A stretch of 64,000 nt of DNA from Phycisphaerales bacterium (lineage in GTDB: Bacteria > Planctomycetota > Phycisphaerae > Phycisphaerales > UBA1924): NCBI GenBank assembly GCA_019744815.1, contig JAIEUA010000011.1, forward strand, positions 248,001 to 312,000, read 5' to 3'. The translations under genes and the position numbers were made by a program. Under the pieces are notes generated by a model. It worked only from the letters and a program-made list of their open reading frames with translations. It did no database searches and was not told where the DNA came from. Positions 46,670 through 55,151 of the stretch are shown piece after piece; positions within the stretch are counted from its first letter, which is position 1, and each line of letters begins with the position of its first letter.

Positions 46670-47101
46670 GCTCCCGATGCTGAATCGCACCATGAATCTA
46701 CGGTAGCTAGCGTTGGTGACCCGACGCAAGCCCATTCCCTCAATCGGGCAAGGGAATCATCCAACGGTCTGCCGAGCGAACAAGCGAACGAACAAGGGCG
46801 AACAGAGCTTAGGGAAGATGTCTGGCAAGGTGGGGTTGGTTGGGTCGGGGTGGGTCGGCGGCCTTCCTCACCTTCCGGTTGTCGGGCGGGACAACGCGAA
46901 CCACGCGTTGTGACTGGAATCGCTTCGCGATGAGTCATTCATCGGGGCGAAGACGAGGCCCCTCCTCGCCCCGAGCCCCACTCCTACCCCCCACCCACAG
47001 GATCAGCCTCGAACCACAAATAGCTCGGCGACTACTACCTTCCTGAGCAGAGTCCATCAGCAAACTCTCGCTGAAGATCAAGCCGCGGTAACGTCCTAAA
47101 G
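46670..47101. other. Non-coding spacer between recombinase remnant and IS element
   Basis: I see no convincing gene in these ~430 bases. Frames are short on both strands and composition is mixed. GCCGCGGTAACGTCCTAAAG at its right end faintly recalls rRNA but is too short to matter. Confidence 0.4.
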
Positions 47102-47183
47102 GTTGCGCACATTTGACAAAGGCGGTTCTCCCACGGGAAGGTGGAGTTGTTGAAGACCCACTTTCAAGAAGAAGGACAACCGC

Positions 47184-48422
47184 ATGGAGAGCGTATCGAG
47201 GGACGGAGGAAGGTCGAGCGGCGCGCGCGAGGCGATCGTGGTGGACGAGGCGAAGGTGCGTGGGCACCTCGACGAGGTGGTGCGATCAACGGTGGAGGCG
47301 ACCTTGAACCAGTTGCTGGACGAAGAGGCCGATCGGATCGCGGGTGCCGAGACGTACGAGCGTTCGAGTGAACGCAAGGACACCCGGGCGGGGTCCTACC
47401 AGCGGAATCTGCAGACCAAAGCGGGCGAGGTGGAGCTGAGGGTGCCGCGGCTTCGGAAGCTGCCCTTGGAGACGGCGATCATCGAGCGATACAAGCGCAG
47501 GGAGAGCTCCATCGAGGAAGCCCTGATCGAGATGTATCTCGCGGGCGTGAGCATGCGGCGGGTGGAGGACATCACCGAAGCACTCAGGGGGACGCGGGTG
47601 AGCGCCTCGGCCGTGAGCGGGATGGCCCAGAAGGTGTACGGGCAGATCGAGCAGTGGCGGAACCGCACGATCATGGGCGCGCACGCGTACGTCTATCTCG
47701 ACGGCATCGGGATGAAGCGTTCCTGGGGCGGCAAGGTGAAGACTGTTGCGGTGCTGATCGCCATCGGAGTGGATCGGGAGGGCTACCGCGAGGTGCTGGG
47801 AGTGGCGGAAGGGACGAAGGAAGACGCCGAGAGCTGGCGGAGCTTCCTGCGGCACCTGAAGGAGCGCGGACTGAAGGGGGTCCGGCTGTTCATCACCGAC
47901 AAGTGCCTGGGCCTGGTCGAGGCATTGGCGGAGTTCTACCCGCAAGCGGCGTGGCAGCGGTGCGTGGTGCACTGGTATCGCAACGTGATGACCGCGACCC
48001 CGACGACCAAGGTGCGGGAGGTGGTGGCGATGCTCAAGGCGATCCACGCCCAGGAGGACCGGCGGGAGGCGGAGATCAAGGCCGCGGCGGTGGCGGAGAA
48101 GTTGGAGGCAATGCGGCTCGGGCGTGCGGCCCAGATCGTGCGCGAGGGTGCGGGCGAGACGCTGTCCTACATGGACTTCCCGCGCGAGCACCGGCGGTGC
48201 ATCAAGACCAACAGCCCCTTGGAGCGGCTGAACCGCGAGGTGCGGAGACGCACGCGTGTGGTGGGCGCGTTCCCCGACGGTCAGTCGGCGTTGATGCTTG
48301 TGGCGGCCCGTCTGCGGCACGTGGCGGGGACCAAGTGGGGAACAAGGAGATACCTGGACATGAGCCGGTTGCGTGAGCAGGCGATGGAGACGCACATGGA
48401 GCCAACGACGACGGCCGCGTGA
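47184..48422 (+). CDS. IS256-family transposase
   Basis: A 412-residue DDE transposase of the mutator/IS256 family. The three acidic positions are in AYVYLDGIGMKRSWGG (D), GVRLFITDKCLGLVEAL (D) and TNSPLERLNREVRRRTRVVG (E), and the family His/Arg block is seen in WQRCVVHWYRNVM. The N-terminal region (RAGSYQRNLQTKAGEVELRV, PRLRKLPLETAIIERYKRRE) is also typical. Full length for the family, with no frameshift, so possibly active. Confidence 0.95.
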   Translation: MESVSRDGGRSSGAREAIVVDEAKVRGHLDEVVRSTVEATLNQLLDEEADRIAGAETYERSSERKDTRAGSYQRNLQTKAGEVELRVPRLRKLPLETAIIERYKRRESSIEEALIEMYLAGVSMRRVEDITEALRGTRVSASAVSGMAQKVYGQIEQWRNRTIMGAHAYVYLDGIGMKRSWGGKVKTVAVLIAIGVDREGYREVLGVAEGTKEDAESWRSFLRHLKERGLKGVRLFITDKCLGLVEALAEFYPQAAWQRCVVHWYRNVMTATPTTKVREVVAMLKAIHAQEDRREAEIKAAAVAEKLEAMRLGRAAQIVREGAGETLSYMDFPREHRRCIKTNSPLERLNREVRRRTRVVGAFPDGQSALMLVAARLRHVAGTKWGTRRYLDMSRLREQAMETHMEPTTTAA

Positions 48423-48433
48423 GCCGCGTCGCC

Positions 48434-48474
48434 GCTGCTCGTGCTGCGGGGCTACGCCCCTCCGCACGAGCAGC
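48434..48474 (+). terminator. Hairpin after IS256 transposase
   Basis: An 11-bp stem GCTGCTCGTGC / GCACGAGCAGC encloses a smaller GGGGC-TAC-GCCCC stem. It starts 12 bp after the transposase stop and lies inside the IS. There is no T-run. Confidence 0.5.
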
Positions 48475-48518
48475 AGCAGGACCTTCCTACGGAGAGCCTC
48501 TCAGCGAATGTGCGCAAC

Positions 48519-48650
48519 TTGACAGACACTACCATCGACGACAACTATCGGCTCGCCCAGGATGGTGTGTTCGCGAAGCACGGAGCCGGTCTCGTCCAGC
48601 ACGCACACCACGTAGAGGCGATCGTGCACGTCAATTACAACTGACAGCAT
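48519..48650 (-). pseudogene. Remnant of an IS110-family transposase N-terminus
   Basis: On the minus strand from the ATG at 48648-48650 the frame reads MLSVVIDVHDRLYVVCVLDE and continues TGSVLREHTILGEPIVVVD. This matches the start of IS110-family transposases (xVGIDVH opening with the first catalytic Asp). It runs into the IS256 right end at 48518 and becomes nonsense, so the IS256 copy sits in or against it. No matching C-terminal part was found on the far side of the IS256 element. Confidence 0.55.
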
Positions 48651-48879
48651 GCAGAGCTCTTTCCAGCCGGGAACCCCGGTCGCGGCCCGCAATCGCTCCT
48701 CGTTAGGCCTGCTTCATATTGTCACTCTGCCCAAACCCACAAGCAATAACTCGTTCAGCAAACCCAACCGCCGACACGCAACGTCTCGTGCAACGCACTC
48801 CCCCAAACAGCCCTCTGATTCGCACAAGCACGCATACCAACTAAACACCCTACCTTCACACAATCGTATTTGCGATACG
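48651..48879. other. Spacer at the border of the low-GC region
   Basis: About 230 bases, distinctly AT-richer than the flanking DNA to the left. There is no supported gene; short frames have no ribosome site. Confidence 0.4.
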
Positions 48880-50211
48880 CTAACGCTCCACAATACCGCC
48901 CTGTGGAACACTCACGATCGGAGACTTCCCTAGATCATCAGCGTATACATCTATTGTTCCCCGCAACGCGCCAATAGAGGCCAGATCCACCTTGAGAGTA
49001 ACAATCAAATCATAGCAATCAGAGCATTCGTCAGATACAACTAACTCCGCTACAATTCCCTGCCCGGGCACTGAAGCACGAACACTTTTGGGCTTTCTAA
49101 CTAATGCCCCTTGGCTAGTCTGAATTCGCACACGCCGTTGAATCTCACCACCGGAGGCCTTTAGAATCCTATTCCAGACAATAGCGGGCGGCGTTGTCAC
49201 CCAGCGATTACCAACAGCGCCAACAATCGACACACTCACAACCCGTTGATGCCCATCATGCTTGATAGTGAATGACACATTCTGACTTAGGGGGCCCAAC
49301 TTGCCAGATAGCGTTAACTTTACAGGCACGGGCCAAACACTTGCAGGCGCGATTCGCACGCCTTCCGCATCCGACACCGTGCATGCGCAGTCACTCGTCA
49401 TTCCCACAATCTCGATGGGAACACTCAGCATATTCTTGAAATCAATCCACACAGTCATTATCTCATCCGAGTACCGCTGACCGATATCGATCTCGCCAGC
49501 CACTTGAGAATCGCCATCTTTAACTTGCAGTTGAATTGACGGGTCCTCAGTCATTGGGCGGGAAGCGATCGCCAGACTGGGCTTTTCCCCGTTATCGCGA
49601 ATCCGCTCAATCGTCGCTATCGACTCCGCAGTCGTAAGAGAACTGGAAGAAACAGCGCTTAGCCCAGAAAGCCAAACTCGCGAAGCGGCCTCCGACGAAT
49701 GAACCACAAGCGATGGATACCATCCGCTGTCTGTTGGGAACTTCGACACTAGATCATTCGCAGCAACAACCTGCGGCCTTCCCAAGGGAAAATCTATCAC
49801 TTGAACCGTGTTACTTGTTGCGCGGCGCACAACTACATAATGACCAACGACTTTGCTGTCGCCAACCTCATTCCTTGTTTCCATGGTTGGAGGAAGCCAC
49901 AGAATCAATGGCGCGTCACCAAAGGAATCTATGACGCTCGGACTCCACGAAACAGCGACCGCGCCGAGACCCAGTTGAGTACAGGCGTCTCGCACCCTAG
50001 ACATGCTGGCACCAAACTCTCCGGACCCAACAGCGGCGTGAGCAGCAGACAAGCTGATTTCCTTACCAACTAGCTTTGCCGCGAGCAGAATCGAAAACTC
50101 AGCGCAAATGGGATTACTTTCTGGCTCCTGCCTAGCATGCGCAAGCTGCCCTAAAAAGCAACTCGCCAAACTTGCAAGAGCAATTGTGACACAACTCAAT
50201 TTAAGAGCCAC
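48880..50211 (-). CDS. Secreted C39-peptidase-like protein with DUF1573 domain
   Basis: A 443-residue exported protein (signal segment MALKLSCVTIALASLASCFL, then GQLAHARQEP). Residues ~30-170 resemble a C39 papain-like peptidase domain. A Cys lies in NPICAEFSILLAAKLVG, followed by the sequential lid GEFGASMSRVRDACTQLGLG, a His in VVGHYVVVRRATS and an Asp in VQVIDFPLGRPQVV, the C-H-D order of the family. Residues ~240-340 form a DUF1573 beta-sandwich with the signature IVGMTSDCACTVSDAEG. The family C39 domain processes double-glycine leaders, and a GG-leader-like protein is in the same operon. It is last of four genes on the minus strand; catalytic competence is inferred. Confidence 0.7.
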   Translation of the reverse strand: MALKLSCVTIALASLASCFLGQLAHARQEPESNPICAEFSILLAAKLVGKEISLSAAHAAVGSGEFGASMSRVRDACTQLGLGAVAVSWSPSVIDSFGDAPLILWLPPTMETRNEVGDSKVVGHYVVVRRATSNTVQVIDFPLGRPQVVAANDLVSKFPTDSGWYPSLVVHSSEAASRVWLSGLSAVSSSSLTTAESIATIERIRDNGEKPSLAIASRPMTEDPSIQLQVKDGDSQVAGEIDIGQRYSDEIMTVWIDFKNMLSVPIEIVGMTSDCACTVSDAEGVRIAPASVWPVPVKLTLSGKLGPLSQNVSFTIKHDGHQRVVSVSIVGAVGNRWVTTPPAIVWNRILKASGGEIQRRVRIQTSQGALVRKPKSVRASVPGQGIVAELVVSDECSDCYDLIVTLKVDLASIGALRGTIDVYADDLGKSPIVSVPQGGIVER

Positions 50212-50319
50212 AGGCCATTCTCCAAGTTGATGGCAAGCACTTTCGATACACTACATCCGAACAACATCAACGAGGACCGACACACGATCGTCCCTAACTG
50301 GTTGCCCTTATCAGAGTAA

Positions 50320-51594
50320 TCAGCGATGAACAAGACCAACTCCAGCCCTGAATCGCCTCACGAGTAAAAGCGTCGCGATCGCGACAGGGAGAGATCCAAA
50401 TATCGCAAGATTCTTCCCCACGGAAGACGATAGAGGCGCAGTCACAAGCCCATCAGACTCCCGTGATTGCTCGTATGGTGCTACAGACACACTCCGGGCA
50501 TTCTCGCTCTTATTGGCGTTGATCTGAGAGTCCGCATCTTTAGCTGTCTGCCGCAACATCCTCAAGACTTCTGCGTCGTTCGATGGGAGATCGCTTAATC
50601 CACGCTTACCGGATGAGTTCAAGAAGTAGGTCTTGTTTTCAATCTCATCTGTGACAGTGGCCGGTCCCGTGGTTGCCTTTGAGAAGACGTCTTCCCTGAC
50701 ATTTCCAACTTCAACCTTTTTTATCGAAAACTCAACCACACCGTCCTGCACAAGCGTAGCGCCATCCTTCTCAAGCTGTCGCTTTGCATAAAACGGAAAC
50801 CAGACCCCAGACGTGATCTCCCGAAGATCGCCGAAGCTCCAGGCCTCAATCACCTCCCCTTCACGATTGCCAGGAACAGAAGTCGCCCAAGTCTCTCTTC
50901 GAACAGGAACTCCGCCCTTGTCCATCGCAAAATCAATCTGGTAATGCATCTGTCGCCCCTTGTTAGAGGCAACCGCTTCTGGCTGAAGTCGAAGTCTGCA
51001 AATTTGACCATTAGCGTCATTTAAAAACTCAAGGTGCCTGATCCACCCGGGATTCTGCTGCGTAAGGTAAACACCCAATGTAAGATCTGGATTCCAAGGT
51101 ACATCGTACCGGGGCCATGCGAAGTACATCGCAAGGGCATTTGCCATGTCAGTCAGCGGAAAATTTTTGCGAGATATCCCGGCCGAAACATGCACAAGAG
51201 TCGTCGGTGCCGAAGGCGGCCTGTTAAGGTCGATGTAAGAGGTCTTTTCACCGTCAAAGATAAATCTGGTCTTCACAATATCTGCCGCCGCGACTTCACC
51301 AATTGCTTTTGGCCTTAACTCGCGATCAAGCAGCATTCGATCGCCATTCCGTTTCAAGGTATATATCCCAATGGCACCCATCTGTTCGGCAAGGCTCGGG
51401 ACACCCTTCGAGATAGCACTCGGCTTTGACTGATTAATTGAGTACTCCACAGACACGTTTTTCAGCCGACTCGCATTATTCTCGAGCTGCCGGACTAACT
51501 GCTGTACCTTCTCACTGTCCGGATCAGCACTTGCATGCGCCGATACAGCCATAATGCAGGTCGACAATACGCTTGAAAGGAGAATATTTTTCAT
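50320..51594 (-). CDS. Secreted LolA-like/outer-membrane-sorting-type protein with C-terminal anchor
   Basis: A 424-residue exported protein. It has a signal peptide (MKNILLSSVLSTCIMAVSAH) and an early helix (EKVQQLVRQLENNASRLKNV). The middle is beta-rich with YTLKRNGDRMLLDRELRP, TRFIFDGEKTSYIDLNRPP and GEVIEAWSFGDLREITSGVW, the pattern of LolA/LolB-like proteins that bind hydrophobic ligands. A C-terminal membrane segment (NLAIFGSLPVAIATLLLVRR) is followed by basic residues, a membrane anchor. It is the third gene of the low-GC minus-strand operon. The role is unclear; carrying or tethering a substrate is possible. Confidence 0.55.
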   Translation of the reverse strand: MKNILLSSVLSTCIMAVSAHASADPDSEKVQQLVRQLENNASRLKNVSVEYSINQSKPSAISKGVPSLAEQMGAIGIYTLKRNGDRMLLDRELRPKAIGEVAAADIVKTRFIFDGEKTSYIDLNRPPSAPTTLVHVSAGISRKNFPLTDMANALAMYFAWPRYDVPWNPDLTLGVYLTQQNPGWIRHLEFLNDANGQICRLRLQPEAVASNKGRQMHYQIDFAMDKGGVPVRRETWATSVPGNREGEVIEAWSFGDLREITSGVWFPFYAKRQLEKDGATLVQDGVVEFSIKKVEVGNVREDVFSKATTGPATVTDEIENKTYFLNSSGKRGLSDLPSNDAEVLRMLRQTAKDADSQINANKSENARSVSVAPYEQSRESDGLVTAPLSSSVGKNLAIFGSLPVAIATLLLVRRFRAGVGLVHR

Positions 51595-51674
51595 AAATGG
51601 AATCTGGTGTTGCTAGTTCTTGTAAAGGAACAGAATGATCCTGTCAACCGGACATTGCAGCATCCTTTGAGCCT

Positions 51675-52163
51675 TTAAGGGCAACCGGCAAACGTGCCGC
51701 AGCCAACAGTTCCCGACTGAGCCGCGCATGAACAAGCGGTTGTGCCAAACACAGCAACACACGATCCGGAGAGAGTCACGGGCATAAGCGCATTACACTT
51801 AAGTGTCTTACTGCCTATACAAGACGTTCCAGTCGCAGCAGTGGTATCGCAAAACGAGTTGCGCAGTATGGGGTTACAGTCTGAACAAGGACCGCCTGGA
51901 CAGGCTCCCGCGGCTGAGCAGCTCGGATCGACTCCTAGACATCCGAAAGCCGTTGCACCAGTAGACAATCGGCACTTTCCTGGCGTCGTGCCGCCCCAGA
52001 ATAGTGCCAACTGCTCGTCCGATAGCAGTACAGGGGCTCGATGATAGCCTTCAGCGTTTCCGCTTCGCGTTGCGTGAATCGCGTGAGCCATTCGTGCATA
52101 GCCATTCCACATCAGAAGTGCAGCCAATGACGCGATTGCGAGGAAACTCCATTTGCTACTCAT
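51675..52163 (-). CDS. Cys-rich exported protein with double-glycine-type leader
   Basis: A 162-residue protein. Residues 1-28 carry a hydrophobic export segment (WSFLAIASLAALLMWNGYA). Residues 47-58 read LSDEQLALFWGG, the consensus of a bacteriocin-type double-glycine leader, with Gly-Gly at 57-58. The remaining ~104 residues hold 14 Cys, many in pairs (CSAAGACPGGPCSDCNP, CSCAAQSGTVGCGTFAGC). This could become a disulphide-rich secreted peptide or an assembly subunit after cleavage. It lies between a pseudopilin gene and the LolA-like gene and shares the operon with the C39-like protein, a plausible leader peptidase. The function is unknown. Confidence 0.7.
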   Translation of the reverse strand: MSSKWSFLAIASLAALLMWNGYARMAHAIHATRSGNAEGYHRAPVLLSDEQLALFWGGTTPGKCRLSTGATAFGCLGVDPSCSAAGACPGGPCSDCNPILRNSFCDTTAATGTSCIGSKTLKCNALMPVTLSGSCVAVFGTTACSCAAQSGTVGCGTFAGCP

Positions 52164-52204
52164 CGCGATCTCCTAAATGTTGAGAAGCCAGTTTTTCCAC
52201 CAAG

Positions 52205-52936
52205 CTATTTCTCTAGTCTCGCGGTCACTGATGGAGCGCCTATCTCAGCCCACATCTTAATCAGTCGCGGATGAAATGTAACCCTCCGAATAGAATCTTC
52301 TGATACGCCTTCCGAATGACCGTCGGCAAAAATTACGTTGTTACTGTTTTTGTGGAATATCTCGCCGCCAGATGATCGTTTGAACAAAAGACTATTTGCT
52401 GTTCCGTCATCCTTGTCGCAATCATCTTCTGTGCGATTGGCGGTGCCAAATTCGGGCGCGTACGAACCCCGACGAGTGCAGTCACCTGCGAGCACAAACT
52501 TTGATCCATTCTGAATGTCACCCAGATTCCAGCTGCGCTCTCCACGCAAAAAAAGAAAGCGGGCAGACAAAAAAGTGGACACTTTGCCTTTTTCCGGAAA
52601 CGATGGACACCTTAAATATGTCGGTGCAGACGCGGTGTGGACGTCCGTAACCAGAAACTCGGTCCATCCTTCACCAGGCGCGTCGTCGCCGGTTCCGTCT
52701 CCGCCCCACACATGATACTGAGAAACGGGTGGAAGAATGGATCGCGCCGAGTTTGCGTACGTCTCGAGCGCAATGCCGACCTGCCGAAGATTTGAGGCAC
52801 ACACCAACCGTCGTGCGCTGCTCCAGGCACCACTTAAGCCCGCGACGACAAGAGATATCAATAACGAGATTATCGAAACTGAGAGCAGTAGCTCAATCAG
52901 TGTGGTGCCGTGGCGTTCGTTCGTATCCGGTCGCAT
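52205..52936 (-). CDS. Type II secretion/type IV pilus-like pseudopilin (H-x9-DG type)
   Basis: A 243-residue protein with a class III prepilin signal: RHGTTLIELLLSVSIISLLI, where the residue five after the cleavage point is Glu. The single hydrophobic helix follows. Residues ~40-60 (VCASNLRQVGIALETYANSA) and the C-terminal HKNSNNVIFADGHSEGVSED (H-x9-DG) are the hallmarks of the planctomycete DUF1559-type pseudopilin family. It would be processed by a prepilin peptidase encoded elsewhere and assembled in a pseudopilus. It is the first gene of the minus-strand operon; the intergenic space to the divergent 53080 gene is 143 bp. Confidence 0.88.
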   Translation of the reverse strand: MRPDTNERHGTTLIELLLSVSIISLLISLVVAGLSGAWSSARRLVCASNLRQVGIALETYANSARSILPPVSQYHVWGGDGTGDDAPGEGWTEFLVTDVHTASAPTYLRCPSFPEKGKVSTFLSARFLFLRGERSWNLGDIQNGSKFVLAGDCTRRGSYAPEFGTANRTEDDCDKDDGTANSLLFKRSSGGEIFHKNSNNVIFADGHSEGVSEDSIRRVTFHPRLIKMWAEIGAPSVTARLEK

Positions 52937-53079
52937 TTCGCCCCAGCCTTGACGGCCTCACGTCTAAAAGGTACCATCTCGATCCGAGAACGCCACTTAA
53001 ACCCATCGTGGATCACGAGAATTTCTGAATCAGGAATGAATCTCCCGAATCCCCTGAACGCTGTCAAGAGGCCATCCGC

Positions 53080-54120
53080 ATGAAATCCCGCAGAATCCTG
53101 AAAATCGGCTCCCTGGGCCTGCTTGTGGCGGTTTTTATAGGGTCCATTTTCTCGATTTTCCGGTCATCTGGAACCGGGGTTCCGTTACGGCCAGCAAAGG
53201 TCTCCGATCGTGCGCAACCTGCTGTAAGACAGAGTGTTGCGCCAAGTACGTTCTCGATTCCTGGACGACTCATCGACAAGGCGTCACCCCGAGTGAATGT
53301 GCTCGATCGCCTGACTGAAAAAAAAATTGGATCCCTTGGACTCCAGTTGTGGACAACCTTGTGGATAACTCGCATTGGTCGTGGGCAAGGAACGGACGAC
53401 GCATTCCGAGGGCAGCTGGAAGTTGCCCTCGAATCGCCTGGCTTGTCCGCTGATTTGCTGATTGAACTAGGGAAGTGTGTACGCTTTATTGAACCTCTTG
53501 GTCCAGCGGCAACTGTTTTCAGAGCGGCAATTCGACAAGCAGCGTTGGAACTTCGTGCGGATGTCTCTACCCCTGAGCATCGCCTCGGCTTGGTAACGGC
53601 CCTTGCTGAGATCCGCTATCCTCTGTGGCAGATGCAGGACTTGGCGGGAATCCTTGCCGCGGCGACTCTCGAAATCGAGTGGCGTAAGAAGGATTATTCC
53701 CCTGAGTACTTCGACGCATGTCTTTGGTTCACGGATTCTTCTAGAGCACTGGGGCGAATGACGGACGCAGTTCGGATGGCCGCGGCTCTTTCCGACGATT
53801 TTGATGGCGGCAAGTACTCAGGCGTCAAGGTTTCGAAGCGCCGAGAACTAGATCACCTTCGCGGTCTGGCTCTGGCCGATTCGTCTCCGCGTGAGGCGCT
53901 CGTCTTCTTGGATCTCGCCAGCTCGCATCCGGAAGAGGCGTTTTCAAAGAGAGCCTCTATTGAGTGGCTTATGCTTGCCGCTAAGGGCGGCGCGACGTCG
54001 AAGCAGATTCAGGACTATGCGAAACGCGCCCGCACTATTCATGCGTTTTCTCCCGATGAGTTGGCCGATTTAAACTATCGTGAAGCCTCTGCGATTGAAT
54101 CTCTGGAGACTCAGAAATGA
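53080..54120 (+). CDS. Membrane-anchored helical repeat (TPR-like) protein
   Basis: A 346-residue protein with an N-terminal membrane anchor (RRILKIGSLGLLVAVFIGSI). After a linker, residues ~110-346 are all-helical with repeat-like helix pairs, such as SADLLIELGKCVRFIEPLGP, AATVFRAAIRQAALELRADV and ASIEWLMLAAKGGATSKQIQ. The fold suggests a tetratricopeptide-type scaffold outside the membrane. It is first of two coupled genes; the next starts at ATGA over its stop. It lies head-to-head with the pseudopilin operon, so co-regulation is likely. Confidence 0.65.
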   Translation: MKSRRILKIGSLGLLVAVFIGSIFSIFRSSGTGVPLRPAKVSDRAQPAVRQSVAPSTFSIPGRLIDKASPRVNVLDRLTEKKIGSLGLQLWTTLWITRIGRGQGTDDAFRGQLEVALESPGLSADLLIELGKCVRFIEPLGPAATVFRAAIRQAALELRADVSTPEHRLGLVTALAEIRYPLWQMQDLAGILAAATLEIEWRKKDYSPEYFDACLWFTDSSRALGRMTDAVRMAAALSDDFDGGKYSGVKVSKRRELDHLRGLALADSSPREALVFLDLASSHPEEAFSKRASIEWLMLAAKGGATSKQIQDYAKRARTIHAFSPDELADLNYREASAIESLETQK

Positions 54121-54926
54121 ATATCTTATTTGCAGTTCCGATTGCCTTTCTCATTACGTCTGCATCATCGCCAACAACGTCTATCGATTCCGGAATTTTG
54201 TCAGACGATGTTTCAGTACGCAATGCCGCTGTCGAGCAGATCGTCTCAAGCATCTCGACAGAGCCAACCAGAATAGTCGAGGGGTTACGCAGCAAGTGGC
54301 TTCGTCAGCTCCTGGAGCGTGGAGACAACGACGCGGTTGCCAAGCTATCGCTCCTGGGCGCGCTTACGCTTCCGCAGTTTGAGCAGACCGCCGAGCAGTT
54401 ATTCAAGTTCCGTGCGGAGGCATTCCTCGCGATGAATCGAGTAGATGAGGCACTTTCAGCGGCCAAGAGTTGCTTCAATGTGTCAACGATGTACGGCTTC
54501 CACGATGCGGTAACTCTCGTGTCGAGATGTCTTGCCGCGAAGTCGCAGGGACTTCAATCCGATCTTGCGGCGCTATTTCGCATCGAACAAGTTCGTATGC
54601 TGGATGAGTCGCCAACACGTAATAGTGAAAGCGTACTTGCTTCAATTACTGTAGATTATTCCTTATTTGAGTCACAAATACGTCAACGTCAAGGTGCTTG
54701 GTTTGGCGCTCTTTTGGAGCGTGGAAACTTGTTGCTGATGGCCGATCGAAATGCTGAGGCATTGAAGTGCTTTCAAGATGCGATAAAGATTGCGACCCCT
54801 CAACAAAAGGCCTCCGCCCAGCATGCTGTAGCAAGGGCACTGAAGGCCGTGAACGGGGGAATCGGTCCGGCAAATAACTGGATTCGCTCGCTTGCACCGG
54901 AACTGCGGGGAGCAGAATCCAGGTGA
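54117..54926 (+). CDS. Exported helical repeat (TPR-like) protein
   Basis: A 269-residue protein with a short hydrophobic start (MNILFAVPIAFLITSASSPT) that looks like a signal peptide or anchor, then a helical-repeat domain (ARNAAVEQIV-like helices; FRAEAFLAMNRVDEALSAAK; ADRNAEALKCFQDAIKIATP). The last two helices have the A-x3-G/A spacing of TPR motifs. It is coupled to 53080 by ATGA. It may act with it to organise the secretion components of the divergent operon; this is inferred from synteny only. Confidence 0.65.
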   Translation: MNILFAVPIAFLITSASSPTTSIDSGILSDDVSVRNAAVEQIVSSISTEPTRIVEGLRSKWLRQLLERGDNDAVAKLSLLGALTLPQFEQTAEQLFKFRAEAFLAMNRVDEALSAAKSCFNVSTMYGFHDAVTLVSRCLAAKSQGLQSDLAALFRIEQVRMLDESPTRNSESVLASITVDYSLFESQIRQRQGAWFGALLERGNLLLMADRNAEALKCFQDAIKIATPQQKASAQHAVARALKAVNGGIGPANNWIRSLAPELRGAESR

Positions 54927-55151
54927 GGCTGATCACCCCCTGCAAAAGTTATCTGGCCTGACCGACCATGCGACAGCAGTTGAACGGACTCGGGCGCGGC
55001 ACCCTCAGCAATCTTGTGGATTATTCTGGTGCCGCGTGGCATTGTATCGTCAGTTGATTAGTCATTTTGTTAAATTAGGTCGCTGTGTAATCTTTTAGAT
55101 ACATTAACGATAGCGACTTCTCCGCCTGTAAACATGCTTCATGCGTTGAGC
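54927..55151. other. Spacer at the right edge of the low-GC region
   Basis: About 225 bases. Nothing convincing was found on either strand. GC content rises again downstream of about 55140. Confidence 0.4.

Larger units (their letters stand above)
47102..48518 (+). mobile_element. IS256-family insertion sequence
   Basis: The element spans about 1.4 kb. The left end reads GTTGCGCACATTTGACAAAG and the reversed right end reads GTTGCGCACATTCGCTGAGA. The terminal inverted repeats share the first 12 bases and a further block (TCTCC..., GGAAGGT) within ~40 bp. They enclose one intact transposase. No obvious 8-9 bp target duplication is visible (left flank CGTCCTAAAG, right flank TTGACAGACA), which suggests a recombination at one end after insertion or decay. 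A hairpin follows the transposase at 48434-48474. Confidence 0.85.

Noticed and set aside
46902..46960. Possible CRISPR or tandem array near the mobile region
   Set aside because: No regularly spaced repeat-spacer units were found here or elsewhere in the window.
47081..47102. Faint resemblance of GCCGCGGTAACGTCCTAAAG to rRNA conserved loops
   Set aside because: Only about 20 bases with mismatches and no surrounding rRNA sequence.
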